DNA from: an uncultured bacterium
GTDB taxonomy: Bacteria; Patescibacteriota; Minisyncoccia; Spechtbacterales; HO2-43-30
Direction: 5' to 3'
DNA: 14,308 bases
Assembly (NCBI GenBank): GCA_913054525.1
Contig: CAJXHR010000004.1
Coordinates: forward strand, 1 to 14,308
Shown here: piece by piece, positions 6,692-13,370 of the stretch
How positions within the stretch are numbered: position 1 is the stretch's first letter
Layout of the letters: every line of letters starts with the position of its first letter
The notes under the pieces: model-generated
Seen by the model: the letters and a program-made list of their open reading frames with translations, nothing else
What the model was told of the DNA's origin: nothing
The model's database searches: none
Made by a program: the position numbers and the translations under genes

Positions 6692-7745
6692 TGGGATTTT
6701 TTAAATTATCTATAATACCGCTTACTTTCGCCCTAATCTCTTCATAGTTTTCGTCTCCCGCGCGAGGTTTTAAGATATATGCTTTCTGGCCTCCCCATAT
6801 TACCGTATCCGGCACAAGTAATCCATCCTTTTCGGCGGTAATGCGGTCAAAAATCATTTCCTCCCCTTTCATGTTTTCGCCAATTTCCATCAAGCGCATT
6901 ATCTCGTTGAATTTTAGATCCGTATTGAAATGATCCTGCAGGGCCTGATAGAGTGAGAGGAGTTTTGGGAGGCCGGAGATGGATTTGAGTCCGGAGATTT
7001 TCTTTTTCGTGGCAAGAGCCACTTCCTGCTGGCGCTTCATTCTGTCAAAGTCGCCTCCCGCGGTATGGCGCGTGCGTATATATTTTGCGGCCTCTTCGCC
7101 GTTCAGGTATCTCCAGCCCTCGTTTATTTCATACGTCTCATATCCGAAGCTATCAGCGGGAAAATAGTTGTCTTCAAGGTCTTCAAGGCGGCGGATATTT
7201 ATTCCGCCAAGTATATCAACGATTTTTTCTACGCCACGAAGGTCAAGTACCGCGTAATAGTCGGGTATTACTCCCGTAATATCGTAAATCGCAGCCTTAG
7301 TATATTCCACGCCTTTTGGTCCGGGAAAAGGTTCGTTTTTAGGGATCGCATATAGCGCATTTATGCGCGTAAAGTATGTTTTGTCCGGCGAACGCACCAT
7401 CAAGTCGCGGGGTATTGATATTATAGAGGTTTTTTGTCGCGAGGGGACGAATGTTATAAGAATAATGGTGTCCGTAAGGTAGTTCCCGCTGATATGCTCC
7501 TCTCCCCCTATGCCTAAAAACAGAAAGTTTATCTCGTCCCTATCCTCTCCCTTGAGCGTTACGCTCTCACCTTGGCTTTTGGATTCCTCGAGAAGTTGGT
7601 TAAAAGACGCTTTAATTTCGGTAGTGTCCAGCGCCTGCAATCCTTCGCTAATCGGCCCGTCCTGTCCGTTTTTCATCTCAAACGCTGTCGCTGCCGCAAA
7701 AAGCGCCATACCTGCGATTATCATCAAAAGAGTAAATTTCGACAT
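6684..7745 (-). CDS. LytR-CpsA-Psr (LCP) family membrane-anchored protein
   Basis: LCP proteins transfer lipid-linked glycopolymers (teichoic acid-like or capsular) onto peptidoglycan or surface acceptors on the outer face of the membrane. The 353 residues begin with a signal anchor (hydrophobic 4-22: FTLLMIIAGMALFAAATA). About 45 polar residues follow, then the LCP domain from about residue 72. Hallmarks are NYLTDTIILITF (88-99), SIIS IPRDL around 107-115 with R113/D114, and KYIRTRHTAGGDFDRMKRQQ at 221-240 with R224, R226, D232, D234 and R235. The exact glycopolymer cannot be inferred. It is first gene of the leftward block; its ATG is 6 nt downstream of an extended -10 box, so the mRNA may be leaderless. 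It is divergent from lepB, separated by 62 nt. Confidence 0.93.
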   Translation of the reverse strand: MSKFTLLMIIAGMALFAAATAFEMKNGQDGPISEGLQALDTTEIKASFNQLLEESKSQGESVTLKGEDRDEINFLFLGIGGEEHISGNYLTDTIILITFVPSRQKTSIISIPRDLMVRSPDKTYFTRINALYAIPKNEPFPGPKGVEYTKAAIYDITGVIPDYYAVLDLRGVEKIVDILGGINIRRLEDLEDNYFPADSFGYETYEINEGWRYLNGEEAAKYIRTRHTAGGDFDRMKRQQEVALATKKKISGLKSISGLPKLLSLYQALQDHFNTDLKFNEIMRLMEIGENMKGEEMIFDRITAEKDGLLVPDTVIWGGQKAYILKPRAGDENYEEIRAKVSGIIDNLKNPNE

Positions 7746-7751
7746 GGTTGT

Positions 7752-7760
7752 ATAATAGCA
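7752..7760 (-). promoter_or_regulatory. Extended -10 promoter of the LCP-pth block, leaderless geometry
   Basis: Minus strand reads TGCTATTAT (7760-7752), an extended -10 of the TGn-TATAAT type with 5/6 matches. The ATG (7745-7743) begins 6 nt after the box. No convincing -35 is seen, which extended -10 promoters tolerate. Expected transcription start is at or within a base or two of the ATG. Confidence 0.55.
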
Positions 7761-7771
7761 CCTTACTTCTT

Positions 7772-7800
7772 TTGCGCGAAAGAGACGTTTATGCTATCAT
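7772..7800 (+). promoter_or_regulatory. Extended -10 promoter of lepB, leaderless geometry
   Basis: TTGCGC (7772-7777), 17 nt, then TATCAT (7795-7800) preceded by TGC, giving TGCTATCAT. The lepB ATG (7808-7810) begins 7 nt after the -10, so the mRNA would begin at the start codon. The divergent LCP promoter uses nearly the same extended -10, TGCTATTAT, in mirror orientation. Confidence 0.55.
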
Positions 7801-7807
7801 AGCTCTA

Positions 7808-8359
7808 ATGGGGTTTTTGAAAGGACCATTTTTATTTTTCTGGGATATTGCAAAGATTGTAATTATCTCGCTTGCGATTATCGTGCCTATCCGATATTTT
7901 ATCATACAACCCTTTTTTGTAAGAGGCGCGAGCATGTCTCCGAGCTTCGAATCCGGGGACTACTTAATAATAAATGAGATAGGGTACCGGATTTATGAGC
8001 CCCAAAGAGGAGATGTGATAGTATTTCAGCCCCCTAAGGCTAATAAGCGGCAATTTTATATCAAGCGAATTATTGCGCTTCCGGGCGAAACGGTAAAAGT
8101 GGAAAATGGCAAAGTGTGGGTGGGAGAAAATGAAGAATCATTAAAAGAGCTTAATGAGGAATATATAGAAGTAACTACTCCGGGAGATATGGTTGTAGCT
8201 TTGAGCGAGGATGAGTTTTTTGTCCTCGGGGATAACAGAAAGGCAAGCTCGGATTCGCGATTTTGGGGGGCTCTTCCCAGGCGGAATATTATAGGAAGGG
8301 CATGGGTCCGCGCCTGGCCGATCAGCGAGTTTGAGTCGGTAAAAAGACCTGATTATTAA
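7808..8359 (+). CDS. lepB: Signal peptidase I
   Basis: Removes signal peptides from secreted proteins at the outer face of the membrane. From ATG 7808 the protein has 183 residues. One membrane anchor spans about 14-33 (IAKIVIISLAIIVPIRYFII). Box B, GASMSPSFESGDYLI, gives catalytic S42; box D, FYIKRIIALPGE, gives the general base K86; box E is LGDNRKASSDSRFWG. The size fits single-anchor Gram-positive-type enzymes. The reading frame is open to a TTG at 7748, but that would add 20 residues unlike the family, and the promoter signals point to the ATG at 7808. hisS starts 3 nt after the stop, so this is the first gene of the rightward operon. Confidence 0.95.
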   Translation: MGFLKGPFLFFWDIAKIVIISLAIIVPIRYFIIQPFFVRGASMSPSFESGDYLIINEIGYRIYEPQRGDVIVFQPPKANKRQFYIKRIIALPGETVKVENGKVWVGENEESLKELNEEYIEVTTPGDMVVALSEDEFFVLGDNRKASSDSRFWGALPRRNIIGRAWVRAWPISEFESVKRPDY

Positions 8360-8362
8360 AAC

Positions 8363-9655
8363 ATGGCAAAGTCAAAGTTTCAAAATGTAACAGGTATGCA
8401 AGATGTCCTGCCCAAAGACAGGAAATTTTTTGATATGGTAGAGCGCGCAGCGTTTAAGATTGCCTCTTATTACGGATATGAGCGCACGGATACTCCGGTG
8501 CTTGAGTACTCCGAGCTTTTTGAAAAAGGCACGGGACAGAGCACGGATATTGTCCAAAAGCAGATGTACAATCTGACAACTGAAGGCGGAGACAAGCTTA
8601 CCTTAAGGCCGGAGTTCACTCCGTCTTTGGTCCGATCGTATATACAGCATGGGATGGTTTCTTGGTCTCAGCCGGCTAAACTTTCCGCGATAGGCCCTCT
8701 GTTCCGCCATGAGCGGCCGCAAAGCGGAAGATTCAGGGAGTTTAACCAATTTGAGATTGACGCGATAGGCGACAAGGAGCCGATCCTTGATGTGCAGGTT
8801 ATATTTATTTTTGTAAAAATTTTAGAGTCCCTCGGAATCAAGGATATAAATGTGCATGTTAACTCCATAGGATGTCCCAAATGCAAGCCTAATTACCGCA
8901 AGCTTTTAAGAGATTATTATAGAGGACGGGAGAAGTCGCTTTGCAAAGATTGCCGGAAGCGAAAGAAGCTAAATATATTGCGGCTGCTTGATTGCAAAGA
9001 TGAAAAATGCGAGCGTGTTAAGGTGGGAGCTCCTGAGATTGTTGATCACCTGTGCATGGAATGCCATAACCATTTAAAGGGCGTGCTGGAGGCGCTTGAT
9101 TATCTGGAGGTTCCCTATATGCTTTCTCCTCATTTGGTCAGGGGGCTTGATTACTACACAAAGACAGTATTTGAGATAATTCCCATAGAAGCGGAAGAGA
9201 AGGAAGGCGAGGAGAAGGTTGTGTCGCTTGTTGGAGGAGGGAGGTTTGATGGCTTGGTGAAACTTTTTGGAGGAGAAGATACTCCCGCTGTGGGAGCGTC
9301 TATGGGCATAGAGAGGGTGATTGCCCGCATGCGAAAAACCGGAATAAAAACGCCGGCAGTAAAGCTCCCCCGTATATTTTTAGTGCAACTGGGAGACCGC
9401 GCTAAACTCAGGGGAATGAAGCTTATGGAGGAGTTTCGCTCAGCCGGGATATTTTCCGGGGAAGCGCTGGGCCGCTCTTCTATTAAGCCCCAAATGGTTC
9501 TTGCCGATAAGATGGAGGTTGACTACGCCCTTATTCTTGGCCATCAGGAAGTAGCCGAGGATACAATTATTATAAGAGATATGAAAAGCGGCAGCCAGGA
9601 AGTAATACCTATGAATAAAGTGATTAAAGTGATTAAAAAGCGTTTGAAAAAATGA
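8363..9655 (+). CDS. hisS: Histidyl-tRNA synthetase
   Basis: Class II synthetase charging tRNA-His in the cytoplasm; 430 residues. Motif 2 is GPLFRHERPQSGRFREFNQF (111-130); the histidine-binding signature is LVRGLDYYTKTVFEI (258-272); motif 3 is PAVGASMGIERVI (308-320). The anticodon-binding domain runs from about 335 to the end. The insertion domain carries eight cysteines (C171, C174, C194, C197, C211, C216, C231, C234) with nearby H236 and H238, arranged as four Cys pairs. A similar Cys-rich insertion occurs in many bacterial HisRS, so I regard it as a family trait, perhaps metal-binding. It ends in TGA inside an ATGA overlap with the next gene, which shows TGA is read as stop. No SD is visible. 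Confidence 0.97.
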   Translation: MAKSKFQNVTGMQDVLPKDRKFFDMVERAAFKIASYYGYERTDTPVLEYSELFEKGTGQSTDIVQKQMYNLTTEGGDKLTLRPEFTPSLVRSYIQHGMVSWSQPAKLSAIGPLFRHERPQSGRFREFNQFEIDAIGDKEPILDVQVIFIFVKILESLGIKDINVHVNSIGCPKCKPNYRKLLRDYYRGREKSLCKDCRKRKKLNILRLLDCKDEKCERVKVGAPEIVDHLCMECHNHLKGVLEALDYLEVPYMLSPHLVRGLDYYTKTVFEIIPIEAEEKEGEEKVVSLVGGGRFDGLVKLFGGEDTPAVGASMGIERVIARMRKTGIKTPAVKLPRIFLVQLGDRAKLRGMKLMEEFRSAGIFSGEALGRSSIKPQMVLADKMEVDYALILGHQEVAEDTIIIRDMKSGSQEVIPMNKVIKVIKKRLKK

Positions 9656-9969
9656 ATTGTATTTTTTGCCAGATTGCGAATAAAGAACAGCCCGCTGATT
9701 TTGTTTATGAGGGTGACAAGGTGATTGCTTTTAAGGATATTAAGCCAAGCGCCCCTGTCCATATCCTGGTTGTTCCCAAGAAGCACATTGATTCCGTAAA
9801 AAATCTGGAAGAAGGAGATCGCGATCTGGTTTCAGAAGTTATTTTTACGGCAAAAAAAATAGCTAAGGAGCAAAAATTTGACGAAGGGTACAAATTAGTG
9901 TTTAATGTAGGTAGGAAGGGAGGGCAAATAATAGATCACGTGCATTTGCATCTTTTAGGAGGATTCTAA
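9652..9969 (+). CDS. HIT-family (histidine triad) nucleotide-binding protein
   Basis: Small HIT-branch protein, probably a purine nucleoside phosphoramidate hydrolase (HinT-like). The 105 residues begin with MNCIFCQIANKEQPADFVYE, typical of the family. The histidine triad is HVHLHLLG at 96-103, with H98 the expected nucleophile. The protein stops at GGF immediately after the triad, a few residues shorter than usual homologues, which continue into a short W/P-rich tail. The ATG overlaps the hisS stop by 4 nt (ATGA), indicating translational coupling. Its last codons (GGA GGA) also form the SD of rpsU. The physiological substrate is unknown. Confidence 0.93.
   Translation: MNCIFCQIANKEQPADFVYEGDKVIAFKDIKPSAPVHILVVPKKHIDSVKNLEEGDRDLVSEVIFTAKKIAKEQKFDEGYKLVFNVGRKGGQIIDHVHLHLLGGF
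9957..9963 (+). promoter_or_regulatory. Strong Shine-Dalgarno sequence of rpsU
   Basis: AGGAGGA at 9957-9963, 10-11 nt before the rpsU ATG (9974). It is one of only two strong SD sequences before starts in this window. It is formed by Gly-Gly codons at the end of the HIT gene, so chance origin is possible. Confidence 0.6.
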
Positions 9970-9973
9970 ATTC

Positions 9974-10192
9974 ATGATATATATAGCAAGAAAAGAGCAG
10001 GAAACATCAGCCGCAATGGTGCGGCGTTTTACGCAGCGCGTTCAAGCGAGCGGTATACTCAAGGAGATAAAAAATAATAAATTTTTCAAAAAGCCGGCCA
10101 ATAGAAATATGAGAAGGGTCGCCGCTTTGGAGCGCGAAAAGAAAAGAGTCGAGCATGCAAAAGCCCGGAAATTTGAGAAAAACCCTCGATAA
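9974..10192 (+). CDS. rpsU: 30S ribosomal protein S21
   Basis: bS21 sits on the platform of the 30S subunit next to the 3' end of 16S rRNA and aids initiation. The 72-residue, highly basic protein has the expected pattern: a short start (MIYIARKEQETSAAMVRRF), a central FFKKPANRNMRR and a lysine/arginine-rich tail (REKKRVEHAKARK). The length agrees with the family. It lies 4 nt after the HIT stop, behind AGGAGG, and 8 nt before ybeY. The grouping with ybeY, a 16S maturation factor, keeps two small-subunit genes side by side. Confidence 0.93.
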   Translation: MIYIARKEQETSAAMVRRFTQRVQASGILKEIKNNKFFKKPANRNMRRVAALEREKKRVEHAKARKFEKNPR

Positions 10193-10200
10193 GCTCCCGC

Positions 10201-10644
10201 ATGATAACGGTAGATATTCGAAATTTAACTACTTCTCCCCCGGACAAAAAATTTGTCAAAAAGATAGTCAGAGAGACCTTACGGTATATGGAGATAAAAG
10301 GTACAATATCTGTGGGGATTGCCTTTGTCGGACGCGTCAGGATCCGGGAGCTGAACAATAAATATAATAAAAAAAATGCGGCAACGGATGTGCTTTCTTT
10401 CGGCTCGGATGAACAGTTTGTAGTGCCCAAGGACACGGGCGAATATCTTGGAGAAATAGTTGTGTGCCCCGCGGTTGTAAAAGAACAATCCGCGAAGTCT
10501 CATACTATTTTTGCGAAAGAATTTGCCCATGTGATTATTCACGGAATACTTCATTTGCTTGGCTGGGAACATGAGAAGAGCGAAAAGAAAGCAAAAGAGA
10601 TGCACGCCAAGGAAGAGGAGATAATGGATATGCTAGGAGTTTAG
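10201..10644 (+). CDS. ybeY: Endoribonuclease / rRNA maturation factor YbeY
   Basis: Zinc-dependent RNase involved in 16S rRNA 3'-end maturation and ribosome quality control. The 147 residues carry the UPF0054 signature HGILHLLGWEHEK with zinc ligands H114, H118 and H124, the same numbering as in E. coli. The ATDVLSF segment (61-67) and GEYLGEIVVCP (80-90) are also typical. The ATG follows the rpsU stop by 8 nt without an SD. The TAG stop lies inside a 12-bp palindrome preceding ftsA. Its presence beside rpsU fits co-regulation of 30S assembly factors. Confidence 0.95.
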   Translation: MITVDIRNLTTSPPDKKFVKKIVRETLRYMEIKGTISVGIAFVGRVRIRELNNKYNKKNAATDVLSFGSDEQFVVPKDTGEYLGEIVVCPAVVKEQSAKSHTIFAKEFAHVIIHGILHLLGWEHEKSEKKAKEMHAKEEEIMDMLGV

Positions 10645-10653
10645 TATATACTA
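10642..10653. repeat. Perfect 12-bp palindrome between ybeY and ftsA
   Basis: TAGTATATACTA is self-complementary and includes the ybeY stop codon. TATACT (10647-10652) inside it resembles a -10 box; a transcript from it would start about 4 nt before the ftsA ATG (10664). No good -35 is present. It may be an operator, an internal promoter or chance. Confidence 0.35.
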
Positions 10654-10663
10654 CACACACGCA

Positions 10664-11899
10664 ATGGCCAATGAGATAACCACTGCAATAGATATAGGCA
10701 GTCATAGCGTATATACTTTGATTGCTCAAAAGAAGGAGGATCTTTTGCCTCAGATTATTGGCGTCGGCTCTGTTCGCTCAAACGGCATAAGAAAAGGGGT
10801 TGTCGTGGATATAGGCGATGCGCAGGCGAGTATAGCTGATTCTATACGGATAGCCGAGCGCGGAGCGGGAGTAAAGGTTTCAAAGGCGACTGTAGGCGTG
10901 GGAGGCAGCCATATATCTGCGCAAGCAAGTCATGGCGTGATCGCCGTTTCGCGCGCAGATGGGGAGATTTCTCCGGACGACATTGAGAGGGTCATAGGCG
11001 CCGCTCAAACTTTTTCGCTTCCAAGCAATAGGGAAATTATTCACGTAATACCGAGAGAGTTTATTATTGATGGGGAAGGGGGCATTAAAGATCCGCTTGG
11101 AATGAAAGGGGTGCGCCTTGAGACAAATGCGCTTATTATCAGCGGCGCTACTTCATACATTAAAAATCTTCACAAAGCGCTAAATGGGGTGGGCGTAGAG
11201 GCGGAAAGCGTTGTAGTTGATACGATAGCCGCTACTAAAGCAGTGCTTACAAAGCGCCAGAAGGAGCTCGGCGTGGTATGTCTTGACATCGGTGGCGGCA
11301 CGACAGGAGTTACGGTATACGAGGAGGGGGATTTGCTTCAAACAATCACGCTTCCTCTTGGCGGCGCGCATATTACAAGCGATATTGCTATCGGATTTCG
11401 TATTCCGATAGATGTTGCCGAAAATATTAAATTTGAATACGGAGCGGCTGAAACAAGCGAGATAGGAAAGCGGGATGTTATTGAGCTTTCGCATATAGAC
11501 GGGCAAGAAAGCGGCACAGTATCCCGCAAAGAACTATGCGAGATAATGGAAGCGCGGCTCTCTGAAATATTTGATCTTAGCAACAAAGAGCTAAAAAAGA
11601 TTGGAAAAGAGGCGTTTCTTCCGGGGGGCGTTGTGCTTATAGGAGGAACCGCAAAGATACCTCATATTGTAGATCTTGCGAAGAAAAAAATGCGCCTGCC
11701 GGTTCAAATCGGTTTCCCCAGAGAAGTAGAGGGCATAGTAGAAAGAGTCGATGACCCCGCATACTCTACAGCGCTTGGCCTTATATTCTGGGGCATGGAA
11801 GAAAGGGGCGAGGCAGGCGAAGGATTTATGCCAAATATTCCCTCATTTAATAATTCTGTGCGGCAGATGCAGAAGTGGTTCAGGGCTTTCTTGCCCTAA
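10664..11899 (+). CDS. ftsA: Cell division protein FtsA
   Basis: Actin-like ATPase that tethers FtsZ filaments to the membrane. The 411 residues show phosphate 1 in AIDIGSHSVYTLI (8-20), the FtsA-specific 1C/SHS2 region (GISVSRADGEIS-like segment at about 91-103), phosphate 2 in CLDIGGGTTGVT (206-217) and the adenosine motif in VLIGGTAKIPHI. The C-terminal amphipathic membrane-targeting helix is visible as NSVRQMQKWFRAFLP (397-411). It sits upstream of ftsZ in the classical order, separated by 114 nt that carry a hairpin and promoter-like signals, so ftsZ may also be transcribed alone. No SD is placed properly before the ATG: AGGAG at 10635-10639 is 24 nt away. Confidence 0.97.
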   Translation: MANEITTAIDIGSHSVYTLIAQKKEDLLPQIIGVGSVRSNGIRKGVVVDIGDAQASIADSIRIAERGAGVKVSKATVGVGGSHISAQASHGVIAVSRADGEISPDDIERVIGAAQTFSLPSNREIIHVIPREFIIDGEGGIKDPLGMKGVRLETNALIISGATSYIKNLHKALNGVGVEAESVVVDTIAATKAVLTKRQKELGVVCLDIGGGTTGVTVYEEGDLLQTITLPLGGAHITSDIAIGFRIPIDVAENIKFEYGAAETSEIGKRDVIELSHIDGQESGTVSRKELCEIMEARLSEIFDLSNKELKKIGKEAFLPGGVVLIGGTAKIPHIVDLAKKKMRLPVQIGFPREVEGIVERVDDPAYSTALGLIFWGMEERGEAGEGFMPNIPSFNNSVRQMQKWFRAFLP

Positions 11900-11956
11900 G
11901 AGCTATCCGAATATTAGGATCATCCGGATATCATTTGTAGATTGGGATCGCTCCTC

Positions 11957-11986
11957 TTGACACATTTGTGTCTTTTTTTGTAAGAT
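11957..11986 (+). promoter_or_regulatory. Candidate ftsZ promoter overlapping a hairpin with T-tract
   Basis: A consensus TTGACA (11957-11962) is followed after 18 nt by TAAGAT (11981-11986). TACAAT at 11996-12001 is another possible -10. The -35 overlaps a perfect inverted repeat, GACACA-TT-TGTGTC (11959-11972), followed by seven Ts (11973-11979). That looks like a short intrinsic terminator for transcripts coming from ftsA. The same bases could therefore both attenuate read-through and drive ftsZ. Confidence 0.45.
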
Positions 11987-12013
11987 AAGAAGTCATACAA
12001 TTAGTTGACGATT

Positions 12014-13192
12014 ATGCCTCAAATAAAGCCAGACATAGAAACATTTGCAAAAATAAAAGTGATTGGCGTCGGCGGGTCCGGCAACAACGCGGTATCCGGA
12101 ATGGTGGAAGCAAAGATTCAGGGAGTTGAATTTATTGCGGTCAATACAGATGCTCAGGATCTGCACCATGCAAAGGCGTCTCTCAAGATACATATAGGGA
12201 AAAATGTTACCCGCGGTCTTGGCGCCGGAATGAACCCTGATATGGGCCGCCAGTCGGCAGAAGAAAATAAAGACGATATACACGAAGCGCTAAAGGGGGC
12301 GGATATGGTTTTTGTTACCTGCGGACTTGGTGGGGGGACCGGTACCGGTGCTGCGCCCATTATTGCCGAAGTCGCCCGCGAAACAGGCGCGCTCACTGTA
12401 GGTGTTGTAACAAAGCCGTTTTCTTTCGAGGGCTTGCAGCGCTCCCGTCTTGCGGATGAGGGCTTGAATAATCTAAGAGAACGAGTTGATACGCTCATAA
12501 CAATACCAAATGACAAACTTTTAAATATCATAGAGAGAAAAACGAGTTTACTTGATTCATTTGCGATAGTGGACGACGTGTTGCGCCAGGCCGTACAGGG
12601 TATTTCTGACCTTGTAGTAAAGCCGGGTATTGTCAACGTGGACTTTGCGGATGTCCGGGCGATAATGCAGGATGCGGGATCCGCGCTTATGGGCATTGGA
12701 AAAGCGAGCGGCGAAGAGCGTGCCATTGAAGCTGCGCGAGCAGCGATAAGTTCTCCGCTTCTCGAACTTTCCATAGATGGAGCGAGGGGCGTCCTATTCT
12801 CCCTAAGCGGCGGAGAAGACCTTACGATGTATGAGATAAACGAGGCGGCAAAGGTAATTACGGACTCGATTCATCCCGATGCAAAGGTTATTTTTGGCGC
12901 GGTACTGGATGATCGTCTGAAAAAAGGCGAGCTTAGGGTTACGGTTATTGCAACAGGATTTTCTGATGCGGAACCCTCTTTTAGGGATGTTGAAGAAGAA
13001 GGCGAAGGGAAAGATATTATTCCCGCAATGAAGAATAATCTCAATCCTAATCCTAATCCTAACTCTAATTCCAATTCTAGTCCCAACAACAGCCAATCTT
13101 CCTCCGTTGATAAGGACTCATCCAATAATAAAGACAAAGCGGACGAGGAGGACTGGGATATACCCGCCTTCATCCGGAATAAAATGAAATAA
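12014..13192 (+). CDS. ftsZ: Cell division protein FtsZ
   Basis: Tubulin-like GTPase that forms the Z ring. From ATG 12014 the protein has 392 residues; a TTG 9 nt upstream is less likely. It shows VIGVGGSGNNAV (16-27), the tubulin signature GGGTGTG (106-112) and the T7 synergy loop NVDFADV (208-214) with both catalytic aspartates. The folded core ends near 317. A variable linker follows (about 318-378) that is rich in Asn, Ser and Pro. The C-terminal tail WDIPAFIRNK (381-390) is the conserved peptide that binds FtsA, encoded just upstream. No SD precedes the ATG. A strong terminator lies 18 nt after the stop. Confidence 0.98.
   Translation: MPQIKPDIETFAKIKVIGVGGSGNNAVSGMVEAKIQGVEFIAVNTDAQDLHHAKASLKIHIGKNVTRGLGAGMNPDMGRQSAEENKDDIHEALKGADMVFVTCGLGGGTGTGAAPIIAEVARETGALTVGVVTKPFSFEGLQRSRLADEGLNNLRERVDTLITIPNDKLLNIIERKTSLLDSFAIVDDVLRQAVQGISDLVVKPGIVNVDFADVRAIMQDAGSALMGIGKASGEERAIEAARAAISSPLLELSIDGARGVLFSLSGGEDLTMYEINEAAKVITDSIHPDAKVIFGAVLDDRLKKGELRVTVIATGFSDAEPSFRDVEEEGEGKDIIPAMKNNLNPNPNPNSNSNSSPNNSQSSSVDKDSSNNKDKADEEDWDIPAFIRNKMK
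13043..13084 (+). repeat. Hexanucleotide-like tandem repeat in the FtsZ linker
   Basis: Three exact AATCCT units (13043-13060) are followed by four degenerate ones (AACTCT, AATTCC, AATTCT, AGTCCC). They encode the NP/NS dipeptides of the disordered linker. Being multiples of 6 nt, slippage here would change linker length without breaking the frame. Confidence 0.8.
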
Positions 13193-13204
13193 TAAAATTA
13201 TCAC

Positions 13205-13242
13205 AAAAAGCCCCCCTTCTAGTACTAGGAGGGGGGCTTTTT
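13205..13242 (+). terminator. Strong Rho-independent terminator after ftsZ
   Basis: A-tract, GCCCCCC (13210-13216) pairing with GGGGGGC (13231-13237), continued inward through TT/GA and CTAG/CTAG, then five Ts (13238-13242). The GC-rich stem and symmetric A/T tracts suggest an efficient, possibly bidirectional terminator that isolates the division genes from nrdJ. Confidence 0.95.
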
Positions 13243-13267
13243 GCTTTTATCTATTGAGCTAAGCTCG

Positions 13268-13280
13268 GTTATCCACAGAT
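13268..13280 (+). promoter_or_regulatory. DnaA box 1 upstream of nrdJ
   Basis: TTATCCACA (13269-13277) is a perfect DnaA box. The 13-mer GTTATCCACAGAT (13268-13280) recurs exactly inverted at 13355-13367. It lies just upstream of the nrdJ -35. Confidence 0.7.
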
Positions 13281-13289
13281 TTCGTAATT

Positions 13290-13320
13290 TTGACTAAAAT
13301 GCCATATCATATGGTATAAT
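13290..13320 (+). promoter_or_regulatory. nrdJ promoter with internal palindrome
   Basis: TTGACT (13290-13295) and a consensus extended -10, TGGTATAAT (13312-13320), separated by 19 nt. The spacer holds a perfect inverted repeat CCATAT-C-ATATGG (13302-13314), a plausible operator that overlaps the extended -10 TG. The expected start point is near 13327, giving a leader of about 70 nt. Confidence 0.7.
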
Positions 13321-13354
13321 TAAATCCCTAGAGAAATCTATGCCATTTAATTTT

Positions 13355-13367
13355 ATCTGTGGATAAC
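13355..13367 (-). promoter_or_regulatory. DnaA box 2, inverted, in the nrdJ leader
   Basis: TGTGGATAA (13358-13366) is the reverse complement of a perfect DnaA box and part of the exact 13-bp inverted repeat with 13268-13280. The two boxes face each other across the promoter, about 89 bp centre to centre. Confidence 0.7.
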
Positions 13368-13370
13368 GGG

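Noticed and set aside
7748..7807. TTG-initiated 20-residue extension of signal peptidase
   Set aside because: The extra residues are unlike the family, overlap the promoter signals and would precede the -10; ATG 7808 explains the protein fully.
7743..7810. Strand switch as an origin of replication
   Set aside because: The 62-nt spacer contains only two promoters and start codons; there are no DnaA boxes or AT-rich repeats.
8873..9066. Eight-cysteine insertion in HisRS as a novel metal domain
   Set aside because: Equivalent Cys-pair insertions are common in bacterial HisRS of this type.
11882..11897. AGGGC-TTTCTT-GCCCT hairpin at the end of ftsA as a terminator
   Set aside because: Only 5 bp, lies within the final codons and is not followed by a T-tract.
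12154..12774. 206-codon open frame antisense to ftsZ
   Set aside because: Shadow of the ftsZ reading frame; its composition and sequence show no family resemblance, and ftsZ is unambiguous.
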